From positions 1 to 35,505 of the forward strand of contig JAFSAM010000062.1 in NCBI GenBank assembly GCA_017441005.1: a DNA stretch of 35,505 bases, read 5' to 3'. Source of the stretch: Clostridia bacterium (GTDB lineage Bacteria > Bacillota > Clostridia > Oscillospirales > CAG-272). The first letter of the stretch is position 1. Every line of letters starts with the position of its first letter. Shown in pieces: positions 23,237 to 31,513 of this stretch. The notes beneath the pieces are model-generated. The model saw nothing but the letters and a program-made list of their open reading frames with translations, was not told the DNA's origin and did not search any database. The position numbers and the translations under genes are program-made.

Positions 23237-24442
23237 TTATTCAATGATTTCGGAAACAACGCCGGAACCAACTGTTCTACCACCCTCACGGATAGCGAAA
23301 CGGAGACCCTTTTCGATAGCAACGGGAGTGATGAGTTCAACAGTCATATCAACGTTATCGCCGGGTTTGCACATTTCAACACCTTCGGGAAGGTTGATTA
23401 CGCCGGTAACGTCAGTTGTTCTGAGATAGAACTGAGGTCTGTAACCGGAGAAGAAGGGCTTCTGACGTCCGCCTTCTTTTTCTGTAAGAATATAAACCTG
23501 ACCAACAAACTTGGTGTGAGGATGGATAGAACCAGGCTTACAGAGAACCTGTCCTCTTTCGATCTCGTTCTTTGCGATACCACGGAGAAGGAGACCTATG
23601 TTGTCGCCTGCTTCAGCCTGATCGAGGAGCTTGTGGAACATTTCAACACCTGTAACAACAGTTGTCTTGTTCTCATCAGCGAGACCAACGATCTCAACAG
23701 TGTCGGATACCTTAACAGTACCACGCTCAACTCTACCTGTAGCAACTGTACCACGGCCGGAGATGGAGAATACGTCCTCTACGGGCATAAGGAAGGGAAG
23801 GTCAGCCTGTCTGTCAGGAGTAGGAATGTATTCGTCAACTGCTGCCATGAGCTCAATGATAGGAGCATACTCGGGAGCGTTGATGTCTGTGTTTGTGGAT
23901 TCAAGAGCAGCTCTTGCAGAACCACGGATGATGGGAGTGTTGTCGCCATCGAAGTCGTACTGAGAAAGGAGGTCATGGATCTCCATCTCAACGAGTTCGA
24001 GAAGCTCTTCGTCGTCAACGAGGTCGGTCTTGTTCATAAATACAACGATCTGAGGAACGTTAACCTGACGAGCAAGGAGAACGTGCTCACGAGTCTGCTG
24101 AAGGGGACCGTCGGAAGCTGCAACAACGAGGATAGCACCGTCCATCTGAGCAGCACCGGTGATCATGTTTTTAACATAGTCAGCGTGTCCGGGGCAGTCA
24201 ACGTGTGCGTAGTGACGATTATCTGTCTCATACTCAACGTGTCTTGTGTTGATTGTGATACCTCTTGCTCTTTCTTCGGGAGCGTTGTCGATCTGATCGT
24301 AAGCCTGGAACTCGATCTTATCGTTGCTGAGAGAAAGTGTCTTTGTGATAGCTGCTGTAAGAGTTGTCTTACCGTGGTCAACGTGGCCGATAGTACCAAT
24401 GTTGACATGGGGTTTCGTACGTTCAAATTTTTCCTTTGCCAT
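23237..24442 (-). CDS. tuf: Translation elongation factor Tu
   Basis: The 401-residue protein carries the G1 motif [10 protein letters not shown], switch region [17 protein letters not shown]3 [12 protein letters not shown], and NKTD, followed by the two beta-barrel domains ending in GVVSEIIE. It brings aminoacyl-tRNA to the ribosome. It is the last gene of the rpsL-rpsG-fusA-tuf operon, 25 nt after fusA, and a terminator follows. Confidence 0.98.
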   Translation of the reverse strand: MAKEKFERTKPHVNIGTIGHVDHGKTTLTAAITKTLSLSNDKIEFQAYDQIDNAPEERARGITINTRHVEYETDNRHYAHVDCPGHADYVKNMITGAAQMDGAILVVAASDGPLQQTREHVLLARQVNVPQIVVFMNKTDLVDDEELLELVEMEIHDLLSQYDFDGDNTPIIRGSARAALESTNTDINAPEYAPIIELMAAVDEYIPTPDRQADLPFLMPVEDVFSISGRGTVATGRVERGTVKVSDTVEIVGLADENKTTVVTGVEMFHKLLDQAEAGDNIGLLLRGIAKNEIERGQVLCKPGSIHPHTKFVGQVYILTEKEGGRQKPFFSGYRPQFYLRTTDVTGVINLPEGVEMCKPGDNVDMTVELITPVAIEKGLRFAIREGGRTVGSGVVSEIIE

Positions 24443-24467
24443 TTTAGTTTTCCTCCTAAAATATTAC

Positions 24468-26555
24468 TTATTTGTTTTGTTCTTTCATTCTTGCGGAAAC
24501 CAGTGTTTCCATGATGGACTTAGGAACTTCAGCGAAGTGGCTGGGCTCCATAGAATACTGACCACGTCCCTGTGTCTTGGAACGGAGGTCTGTTGCGTAA
24601 CCAAACATCTCGGACAGAGGTACGAATGCTTTGATTTCCTGAGCACCCGATACAGCTTCCATAGACTGGATCTGACCACGTCTGGAGTTGAGGTCACCGA
24701 TTACGTCGCCCATGTAATCTTCGGGAGTGATAACAACTACCTTCATTACAGGCTCGGTAAGCACGGGATCTGCCTTCTTCATTGCATCCTTGAATGCCAT
24801 AGAACCGGCAATCTTAAATGCCATTTCGGAAGAGTCTACCTCGTGGTAAGAACCGTCTTCAAGGGTAATCTTAACGTCAACAACGTTGTAGCCTGCAACA
24901 GTACCTGTGAGCATTGCGCCCTGAATACCTGCATCGACAGCGGGGATGTATTCCTTGGGAATAGCACCGCCAACAACCTTATTGATAAATTCATAGCCCT
25001 TGCCGGCTTCGTTAGGTTCGATAGTAATTTTAACGTGACCGTACTGACCTTTACCACCGGACTGACGCGCATACTTCGTATCGGAATATGCAGACTTTCT
25101 GATGGTTTCTTTGTAGGAAACCTGAGGCTTACCTACGTTAGCTTCGACCTTGAATTCACGAAGCAGACGGTCAACGATGATCTCGAGGTGCAATTCACCC
25201 ATACCGGCAATAATTGTTTGTCCGGTATCATCATCGGTATAAGTTCTGAATGTGGGGTCCTCTTCGGCAAGCTTTGACAAAGCGATACCCAACTTTTCCT
25301 GACCTGCCTTGGTCTTAGGCTCGATAGCAACGCGGATAACGGGATCCGGGAATTCCATCGATTCGAGGATGATAGGATGCTTTTCATCACAAAGTGTATC
25401 ACCTGTGGTGGTGCTCTTGACACCGACAACTGCGGCGATGTCACCTGCGTAGCACTTGTCTATATCCTGACGGTCATTTGAATGCATCTGAAGAATACGG
25501 CCGAATCTTTCGCGTGCGCCCTTGGTGGTGTTGTACGCGGTCATACCCGTTTCAATTACACCGGAGTATACACGGAAGAAGCAAAGCTTTCCTACGAAGG
25601 GGTCGGTCATAATCTTGAATGCGAGTGCAGCGAAAGGCTCGTCGTCAGAAGAAGGACGGGTCTCTTCCTGCTGTGTTTCGGGGTTGATACCACCGATAGC
25701 GGGAACGTCGGTAGGTGCGGGCATGTAATCAATGATTGCATCGAGCAGCTTCTGAACGCCCTTGTTCTTATAAGATGTTCCGCAAACTACGGGAACGATC
25801 TGGTTAGCAATTGTTGCCTTACGAATAGCAACCTTGAGCTCTTCTACGGTGATCTCCTCATCGTTGAAGAACTTGTCGAGCAATGCATCGTCTGTTTCTG
25901 CAACAGCCTCGATAAGCTTTGCTCTGTATTCCTTAGCCTGTTCAAGCATGTCTTCCGGAATGGGTTCGACACGCATGTCTTTTCCTAATTCATCGTAATA
26001 TACGTCAGCTTCCATATTGAGAAGGTCGATGATACCTCTGAAGGTATCCTCTGCACCGATGGGGAGCTGAATCGGCACTGCATTCGCTTTAAGTCTCTCA
26101 TGCATCATGTCAACAACACGGTAGAAGTTTGCACCCATAATATCCATCTTGTTAACATAAGCCATACGCGGTACGCCGTATTTGTCAGCCTGACGCCAAA
26201 CGGTCTCAGACTGAGGCTCAACGCCGCCCTTTGCGCACAAAACTGTCACGGAGCCGTCGAGAACTCTGAGAGAACGCTCAACTTCAACCGTAAAGTCAAC
26301 GTGTCCGGGGGTATCAATGATATTGATACGGTGGTTCTTCCAGAAACAAGTGGTAGCAGCGGAAGTGATCGTGATACCTCTTTCCTGTTCCTGAACCATC
26401 CAGTCCATCGTTGCGCCGCCGTCGTGAGTTTCACCCATCTTGTGAGTCTTACCTGTGTAGAACAGGATACGCTCTGTTGTGGTGGTCTTACCGGCGTCGA
26501 TATGTGCCATAATGCCTATATTACGTGTTTTTTCAAGTGTATATTCTCTTGGCAT
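24468..26555 (-). CDS. fusA: Translation elongation factor G
   Basis: The 695-residue GTPase begins [20 protein letters not shown], has QEQERGITI and [14 protein letters not shown], then domains II to V with [14 protein letters not shown] and the C-terminal [17 protein letters not shown] segment. It drives translocation on the ribosome. Length and gene position are standard. It starts 22 nt after rpsG. Confidence 0.98.
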   Translation of the reverse strand: MPREYTLEKTRNIGIMAHIDAGKTTTTERILFYTGKTHKMGETHDGGATMDWMVQEQERGITITSAATTCFWKNHRINIIDTPGHVDFTVEVERSLRVLDGSVTVLCAKGGVEPQSETVWRQADKYGVPRMAYVNKMDIMGANFYRVVDMMHERLKANAVPIQLPIGAEDTFRGIIDLLNMEADVYYDELGKDMRVEPIPEDMLEQAKEYRAKLIEAVAETDDALLDKFFNDEEITVEELKVAIRKATIANQIVPVVCGTSYKNKGVQKLLDAIIDYMPAPTDVPAIGGINPETQQEETRPSSDDEPFAALAFKIMTDPFVGKLCFFRVYSGVIETGMTAYNTTKGARERFGRILQMHSNDRQDIDKCYAGDIAAVVGVKSTTTGDTLCDEKHPIILESMEFPDPVIRVAIEPKTKAGQEKLGIALSKLAEEDPTFRTYTDDDTGQTIIAGMGELHLEIIVDRLLREFKVEANVGKPQVSYKETIRKSAYSDTKYARQSGGKGQYGHVKITIEPNEAGKGYEFINKVVGGAIPKEYIPAVDAGIQGAMLTGTVAGYNVVDVKITLEDGSYHEVDSSEMAFKIAGSMAFKDAMKKADPVLTEPVMKVVVITPEDYMGDVIGDLNSRRGQIQSMEAVSGAQEIKAFVPLSEMFGYATDLRSKTQGRGQYSMEPSHFAEVPKSIMETLVSARMKEQNK

Positions 26556-26577
26556 TATAATATCTCCTTATGCGGCA

Positions 26578-27048
26578 TTAATATCTGTAATGTGCAAAAG
26601 CCTTGTTAGCTTCAGCCATTCTGTGTGTTTCTTCTTTCTTCTTGAAAGCACCGCCTGTGCTGTTGATAGCATCCATAATTTCGTTTGCGAGTCTTTCTGC
26701 CATAGTCTTCTCGCCACGAGTTCTGGAGAATGCTGTCAACCAACGAAGGCCGAGTGTCTGTCTTCTTTCTGCTCTAACTTCCATAGGAACCTGATAAGTT
26801 GAACCACCTACACGGCGAGCCTTAACTTCAAGTACAGGCATAATGTTTTCCATGGCAGCATTGAACTGTTCGAGTGCGGGCTTGCCTGTCTTTGCTTCGA
26901 CAGCAGCGAATGCCTCGTAAACGATCTTCTGAGCAACACCCTTCTTACCGTCCAACATAATGTTGTTGATAAGCTTTGTAACCAACTTGGAGTTGTACAA
27001 AGGATCGGGCAATACATCTCTCTTAGCTATTTTACCTCTTCTTGGCAC
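26578..27048 (-). CDS. rpsG: 30S ribosomal protein S7
   Basis: The true start is GTG at 27048, with AAGGAGGG seven nt upstream, giving the canonical N-terminus [19 protein letters not shown] and 156 residues. An in-frame ATG further upstream at 27111 would add 21 non-homologous residues and is rejected. S7 binds 16S rRNA at the 3' major domain and lines the E site. It has a 169-bp gap to rpsL upstream, unusually wide for this operon. Confidence 0.97.
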   Translation of the reverse strand: MPRRGKIAKRDVLPDPLYNSKLVTKLINNIMLDGKKGVAQKIVYEAFAAVEAKTGKPALEQFNAAMENIMPVLEVKARRVGGSTYQVPMEVRAERRQTLGLRWLTAFSRTRGEKTMAERLANEIMDAINSTGGAFKKKEETHRMAEANKAFAHYRY

Positions 27049-27086
27049 GGATCTTCCCTCCTTCATAAATAATAATGAATTCATAG

Positions 27087-27176
27087 GTACTCGAAGAATA
27101 ACTTCGTACATGCATTTTCCGAGGCGGTTAAATATTTATATAAATAAGTACCGGTCATTCGGATAATCGCAATGAC
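27087..27176 (-). promoter_or_regulatory. Structured rpsL-rpsG intercistronic region
   Basis: Two possible hairpins lie in the 169-bp gap: an 8-bp stem with a 2-nt bulge (27087-27109) and a 6-bp perfect stem (27154-27159 with 27171-27176). In enterobacteria S7 represses this operon by binding the same intercistronic location. Whether these stems do so here is unproven. Confidence 0.35.
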
Positions 27177-27217
27177 GATATTCATGTGTTACCTTTTAAA
27201 AATTTTGGTACAGAGCC

Positions 27218-27628
27218 TTACTTAGGTCTCTTTGCACCGTACTTGGAACGGCTCTGCTTACGGTTTGCAACACCCTGAGCATCCAAGCTTCCTCTGATGA
27301 TGTGATAACGCACACCGGGGAGGTCTCTAACCCTTCCGCCTCTGATGAGTACAACTGAGTGTTCCTGAAGGTTGTGACCGATACCGGGAATGTAAGTTGT
27401 AGCCTCAAGGCCGTTTGTCAAACGAACTCTCGCGATCTTACGAAGAGCTGAGTTAGGTTTCTTAGGGCTTGTTGTAGAAACTTTGGTGCAAACACCGCGC
27501 TTCTGAGGAGCACTGAGGTCTGTGGGAGCGTTCTTAATGGTATTGAAACCCTTCTGAAGAACGGGCGCCTTGGACTTGTACACCTTTTCGGATCTGCCCT
27601 GCTTTACTAACTGGTTAAAGGTTGGCAT
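27218..27628 (-). CDS. rpsL: 30S ribosomal protein S12, with Arg at position 101
   Basis: The 136-residue protein matches the Firmicutes form of S12, with the 13-residue insertion after [28 protein letters not shown] (Lys56/Lys57) and [17 protein letters not shown]. In the decoding-centre loop the usual KDLPG reads RDLPG: residue 101 is Arg (codon AGA), equivalent to Lys88 of E. coli S12 counted from Met. Substitutions at this site are known to change streptomycin response. It is the first gene of the str operon, with a GGAGGAAG site. Confidence 0.97.
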   Translation of the reverse strand: MPTFNQLVKQGRSEKVYKSKAPVLQKGFNTIKNAPTDLSAPQKRGVCTKVSTTSPKKPNSALRKIARVRLTNGLEATTYIPGIGHNLQEHSVVLIRGGRVRDLPGVRYHIIRGSLDAQGVANRKQSRSKYGAKRPK

Positions 27629-27701
27629 ATTCTTCCTCCTTCTTCAATTTTTCCACTTGCGAATGGGCATAAATATACCTATGCACACGTAGATACAATA
27701 G

Positions 27702-27730
27702 ATTATACCACCACAGTATATAATTGTCAA
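27702..27730 (-). promoter_or_regulatory. Perfect-consensus promoter of the str operon
   Basis: TTGACA (27725-27730), 17 bp, TATAAT (27702-27707) on the minus strand, about 75 bp before rpsL. It shows that rpsL is not simply read through from rpoC. Confidence 0.9.
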
Positions 27731-27866
27731 GAACGTTTATTTTTATGCAAAAATTTCTACGTTTTGCACAAACCATCAACACACACCAACCACAATTATA
27801 TACAAACCATCCATCAGAAAACAATATTCAACACATTTACATAAGCTCGTGTCAAGTCGGAAAACA
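27731..27866. other. Divergent intergenic region between rpsL and the LRR gene
   Basis: About 135 bp of A/C-rich sequence between two back-to-back promoters (27702-27730 minus and 27867-27895 plus). No further gene, repeat or structured element was seen in it. Confidence 0.5.
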
Positions 27867-27895
27867 TTGACTTTAAATACACAGTATGGTATAAT
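27867..27895 (+). promoter_or_regulatory. Promoter of the LRR lipoprotein
   Basis: TTGACT (27867-27872), 17 bp, TATAAT (27890-27895), 38 bp before the start codon. Confidence 0.85.
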
Positions 27896-27933
27896 TTATA
27901 AAGTGCTTATTAAATTTTTTGGAGGAAGCTGCT

Positions 27934-29214
27934 ATGAAACAATTTATAACATTTTTTTGTATATTTATTACTCTATTATTGACCATTGGTTGTCAACAGT
28001 CCCCCGAAACCGAATCTCCAAAAATCGAAGTCCCCGAGACTCAAACTCCAGAAACACAAGCTCCACCGACAGAAGGCTTAAAATACATTTTATTAGACAA
28101 CGGCACATACTGTGTTTCCAAGGGATCTGCCGGCACCTGTGAAAAAATCGTTATACCTTCTACTTATAACGGAAGAAAAGTTTCTAAAATCACCAAAGAT
28201 GCATTTTATGGCTGTAATAACATCACCGAAATCGTCATTTCTTCAGGAATTACAATAATTGACGACCGCGCATTTGCTTTATGCAAAAACTTGACAACCA
28301 TTACTGTTCCGGATGGTGTAACAACGATAGGCGAAAGTGCCTTTTACGATTGCACCAACCTGACAGGCATCAAACTTCCCGACAGTGTAACCGAAATCGG
28401 GGATATAGCCTTTTACGGTTGCACAAACCTGACCGACATCAACATTCCCGATAGTGTAACCAAAATCGGGAATATAGCTTTTGGGAAGTGCACAAATTTA
28501 ACTAATATCACTATCCCAAAAGATGTTACCGAAATCGGAATTCTTCCGTTTCAAACTTGCACAAATTTAACCAATATAACTGTCGATAAAAACAACCAAC
28601 ACTTCTCTTCCGAAAGCGGCATTTTGTTCAACAAAAACAAAACAACATTAGTGAGTTATCCAGCCGGAATAACCGCCACAACATACACTATTCCATCCAC
28701 CGTAACCCGGATTGCCGCCGGCGCATTCGATTGTTGCACAAGTTTAACACACATCACCATCCCCAAAGGTGTTACAGTTATTGAAAACAGAGTGTTTTAT
28801 GATTGCCAAAATTTGATTAACGTTACGATACCGGACGGCGTTACGTCGATCGAAAGTTATGCTTTTTATAATTGCACAAGCTTGATTGATATCACCATTC
28901 CCGCTACTGTTTCCGTTATTGGAGACGGCGTCTTTTATGGCTGTACAAGTTTGACCAATATTTCCATCCCCGACACTGTTACAAACATCTCCAACGAAAC
29001 CTTTTTTGGTTGCACAAACCTTATAAGTATCTCTCTTCCCGACAGCATTACCACTCTCGGACTTCACACATTTGAGGGGTGCGCAAAACTAAGAATAATT
29101 AATTTTGGCGGCACCGTTGCTCAGTGGGAATCAATTGAAAAATTAAATTCTTGGAAAAAAGACGTTCCTGCAAGAGCTGTTACATGTTCTGACGGGAAAG
29201 TAAGCTTTTCATAA
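27934..29214 (+). CDS. BspA-type leucine-rich-repeat lipoprotein
   Basis: The start is ATG 27934, eight nt after GGAGG. The 426-residue product has a lipobox (LLLTIGC, Cys20), a Pro/Glu/Thr linker and then about eleven 23-residue LRR_5 repeats of the form CTNLTNITIPxxVTxIGxxAF, interrupted once by a non-repeat segment (GILFNKNKTTLVSYPAG). It ends with WESIEKLNSW and VTCSDGKVSF, the usual end of these proteins. BspA-like proteins are surface adhesins or host-binding proteins in gut and oral bacteria; the ligand here is unknown. It is the only plus-strand gene in the rpoB-tuf region. Confidence 0.92.
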   Translation: MKQFITFFCIFITLLLTIGCQQSPETESPKIEVPETQTPETQAPPTEGLKYILLDNGTYCVSKGSAGTCEKIVIPSTYNGRKVSKITKDAFYGCNNITEIVISSGITIIDDRAFALCKNLTTITVPDGVTTIGESAFYDCTNLTGIKLPDSVTEIGDIAFYGCTNLTDINIPDSVTKIGNIAFGKCTNLTNITIPKDVTEIGILPFQTCTNLTNITVDKNNQHFSSESGILFNKNKTTLVSYPAGITATTYTIPSTVTRIAAGAFDCCTSLTHITIPKGVTVIENRVFYDCQNLINVTIPDGVTSIESYAFYNCTSLIDITIPATVSVIGDGVFYGCTSLTNISIPDTVTNISNETFFGCTNLISISLPDSITTLGLHTFEGCAKLRIINFGGTVAQWESIEKLNSWKKDVPARAVTCSDGKVSFS

Positions 29215-29215
29215 T

Positions 29216-29257
29216 AAAAAAAAACGCACACCACTGCACTCTAAGGCGCAGTGGTGT
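29216..29257 (-). terminator. Terminator of the SH3b/Cys-repeat gene
   Basis: A perfect 10-bp stem (29228-29237 with 29248-29257) followed on the minus strand by GCG and nine T residues (29216-29224). Confidence 0.85.
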
Positions 29258-29268
29258 CTTAGCAAAAT

Positions 29269-29308
29269 GGTCTGCACACACCGAATCTCGGTATGTGCAG
29301 ACCTTATT
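29269..29308. terminator. Hairpin copy 1, near-duplicate of the rpoC terminator
   Basis: A long stem (29269-29278 with 29294-29303, plus inner CCGA/TCGG) followed on the plus strand by TTATTACTTATT, so it can end the LRR transcript. Positions 29270-29308 equal 31446-31484 with only two changes. Confidence 0.75.
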
Positions 29309-29372
29309 ACTTATTATCGAGAACCGGTCGGCAATTCAACTGTTGCTTCTCCGAATTTCATTCTATTAAAAA

Positions 29373-31154
29373 TCACCCCGAAAAGAAAATATAATACGAA
29401 TTATACCCGGGAATATATCCGCCCTCAAACGTAACTGACATAGTACAATCTGTCCATGCGTCGCCGGTCGGTACTGTAACATATTTGCTACAAAGTTTTT
29501 CAAAAGATTGCGTATAAATTTCCACGCTCAAGTATTTAGCACCACTATTCTTACGCCTAACCTTCATCGTAACGTAAACCGTATTACCGGAAACACTCGT
29601 GCTATAATCCAAAACCGAAAAGTTTAAACCGGGAGTAGGAAGACTACCGGTCATAACTTTATACACCGGATTATTAGGATCTTTCGCTCCGCACTTTGTG
29701 CAAGTGCCGCCACTATAGCTGTGCGAACCGGCGCCGCCTTGTGTAAGTCCGCAATTTCTGCACATTTCCGGCGAAGTACATGTTGCAGGTGCAAAGTCGT
29801 GAGGAAGAGGTGAGCCATCTGTAAGTCCGCACCATTTACACTGCGACGGTGAAGTACACGTAGCCGAATAGAACGAATGCTGCACTACAGTTCCCTCTGT
29901 GAGTCCGCATCCGGTACACTTACGCGGCGTTGTACAGGTCGCGGGATTAAAATTATGAGCCGTTACGGTACCCTCTGTATAATCACAGATACTGCAATGC
30001 TTAGGAGTTGTGCAGGTAGCCGAAACCAAAGAGTGAGTTCCGAGATTTCCGTATTCATTACCGCAACTGCTGCAACGCGCCTTTGCTATACAGGTAGCAA
30101 CTCCGCCACTGTGAGAACCCGCACTTCCCTCGGTAAGACCGCAGTTGGAACACTTTTTGGGCGACAAACATGTTGCCGGCATAAATGCGTGCGGCGCCAA
30201 ACCGCCCTCCGTGTAATTGCAAAGTCTGCAATGTTTGGGTTGAGTACAGGTTGCAAAGACATAAGAATGTACGCCAAGCTCTCCGTATTCGTTTCCGCAA
30301 CCGACACAGCGCGCTTTAGACATACAAGTAGCAATACCCCCGCTGTGAGTACCGGGAGTTCCCTCGGTTTTTCCGCAATATTTGCAGGTTTTAGGAGAAA
30401 CGCAGGTCGCAGGAGTATAAGAGTGCGCAACTACAGTTCCTGCCTTGTAATTACAATTCTTACAATGCTTAGCCTCTTGACACGTTGCCTCAACAAGATC
30501 GTGATCCGCCTTGTCGCCGTATTCATTGCCGCATACGGTACAACGCGCCTTTGCGCTGCAAGTCGCAGTTCCACCCTTGTGAGGTGCCAAAGAGGTTACC
30601 GTTATAAGATCAGAGCGCACGTATCCCTCAAAACCACCGTAAGATACTTTATACCAAACGTAACCGTCGGTTGCATTGGTCTGTCCAAGAATATTGAAAG
30701 GAGTCTGCGGAGGAATACTTGTCAATATATCCGAACCGACACTCGCATTCGAACGAACGTTAACGTAATCTGATGTCGGAATCGTTATGCCGGTAATCGC
30801 ATCCTTGGCACCACAATCCTTACAAGTTTTTGGGGTAATACAAGTCGCTTCCGACCAAGTATGCCCCTTTGCCTCCATTTCTTCCGTATAAGAATCACCG
30901 CAAGAACATGTAAGAGTCCTGACTCCCTTCTCCATACACATCGGCGGAGTCGTCACAACAGACAGATAATTGTGACTATGCACTTCTACCGTTTCTTCCG
31001 GTTCCTTTCTATCCGTTTGTGCATTTTTTTCGGTATACAACGGCTCTGTAGGATGATAATCATTTTCAATTCCCGATATAAACGCAACTACAACGCCAAT
31101 ACTAACCAACAAGATTACAACAGCTACAAGAATTATTATCTTCCTTTTTTTCAT
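29373..31154 (-). CDS. Membrane-anchored SH3b protein with eleven Cys-rich modules
   Basis: The start is ATG 31154 after GGAGGGG; a TTG 39 nt upstream would add 13 residues. The 593-residue protein has a membrane anchor (about residues 5-27), a Cys-containing opening segment, a bacterial SH3 domain (about 120-187, YVNVRSNASVGSDIL to GYVRSDLI), then eleven modules of 25-27 residues (about 193-490). Each module has ATC, then C-x2-C, then His. They follow a three-type order A-B-C three times, then two more C types. A C-terminal domain of about 95 residues follows. SH3b suggests cell-wall binding. The C3H spacing suggests metal binding or disulfides, which is unproven. Confidence 0.85.
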   Translation of the reverse strand: MKKRKIIILVAVVILLVSIGVVVAFISGIENDYHPTEPLYTEKNAQTDRKEPEETVEVHSHNYLSVVTTPPMCMEKGVRTLTCSCGDSYTEEMEAKGHTWSEATCITPKTCKDCGAKDAITGITIPTSDYVNVRSNASVGSDILTSIPPQTPFNILGQTNATDGYVWYKVSYGGFEGYVRSDLITVTSLAPHKGGTATCSAKARCTVCGNEYGDKADHDLVEATCQEAKHCKNCNYKAGTVVAHSYTPATCVSPKTCKYCGKTEGTPGTHSGGIATCMSKARCVGCGNEYGELGVHSYVFATCTQPKHCRLCNYTEGGLAPHAFMPATCLSPKKCSNCGLTEGSAGSHSGGVATCIAKARCSSCGNEYGNLGTHSLVSATCTTPKHCSICDYTEGTVTAHNFNPATCTTPRKCTGCGLTEGTVVQHSFYSATCTSPSQCKWCGLTDGSPLPHDFAPATCTSPEMCRNCGLTQGGAGSHSYSGGTCTKCGAKDPNNPVYKVMTGSLPTPGLNFSVLDYSTSVSGNTVYVTMKVRRKNSGAKYLSVEIYTQSFEKLCSKYVTVPTGDAWTDCTMSVTFEGGYIPGYNSYYIFFSG

Positions 31155-31169
31155 TAGATCCCCTCCTAT

Positions 31170-31208
31170 GAATAAAAATAAAAAGTGCGCCAACCGAAGT
31201 CAACGCAC
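31170..31208 (-). terminator. Terminator-like hairpin in the leader of the SH3b gene
   Basis: On the minus strand a 10-bp stem (31185-31208, three G-U pairs) capped by a C(TTCG)G tetraloop runs straight into TTTTTATTTTTATT, and the ribosome binding site follows within a few bases. It lies inside the transcript, not at its end. Confidence 0.55.
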
Positions 31209-31396
31209 CGAAAAACGCTACTCCGATTGTCGCCAAACAAATCTTAAACGTAAAAAGGTAAACCTTATTACAATCCAAGTGGAGTTACGTTTTTACCGTA
31301 TTCAAATTGGATTGTAGGAAGCAACAAGAGACAAAACCCCCGTAAAAAACAGCAGGCTTACCCCATATTACGTTATGAAATTTGTTTGGCACACAC
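31209..31396 (-). promoter_or_regulatory. Long leader of the SH3b gene with a 9-bp inverted repeat
   Basis: The promoter at 31397-31425 places transcription start near 31390, giving a leader of about 235 nt. It holds ACAATCCAA/TTGGATTGT (31270-31278 with 31307-31315) enclosing a smaller TACG/CGTA stem. No known riboswitch or T-box motif was recognised. No gene is seen in this stretch. Confidence 0.5.
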
Positions 31397-31425
31397 ATTA
31401 TATCACCATTCAACAAGAAAATCAA
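31397..31425 (-). promoter_or_regulatory. Promoter of the SH3b/Cys-repeat gene
   Basis: TTGATT (31420-31425), 17 bp, TATAAT (31397-31402) on the minus strand, just after the rpoC terminator. Confidence 0.75.
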
Positions 31426-31438
31426 TACAAGAAAACAA

Positions 31439-31484
31439 AAAAATAGTCTGCACGCACCGAATTTCGGTATGTGCAGACCTTATT
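31439..31484 (-). terminator. Terminator of rpoBC (hairpin copy 2)
   Basis: A long stem (GTCTGCAC...GTGCAGAC with inner CCGA/TCGG, 31446-31479) followed on the minus strand by TATTTTTTTG, 30 bp after the rpoC stop. Confidence 0.88.
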
Positions 31485-31513
31485 TTATTATCTTTTTGAG
31501 AACTTATACGTTT

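Noticed and set aside
23516..25277. Long plus-strand frames opposite tuf and fusA (332 and 317 codons)
   Set aside because: Both are antisense to highly conserved elongation factor genes with strong codon bias, which commonly creates such shadows.
27049..27111. 21-residue N-terminal extension of S7
   Set aside because: The GTG at 27048 has AAGGAGGG and gives the canonical S7 start; the extension has no counterpart in the family.
29877..30773. 298-codon plus-strand frame and CRISPR-like periodicity
   Set aside because: The periodicity of about 75-80 bp comes from the Cys-rich protein repeats on the minus strand; units vary throughout and there are no constant repeats with unique spacers.
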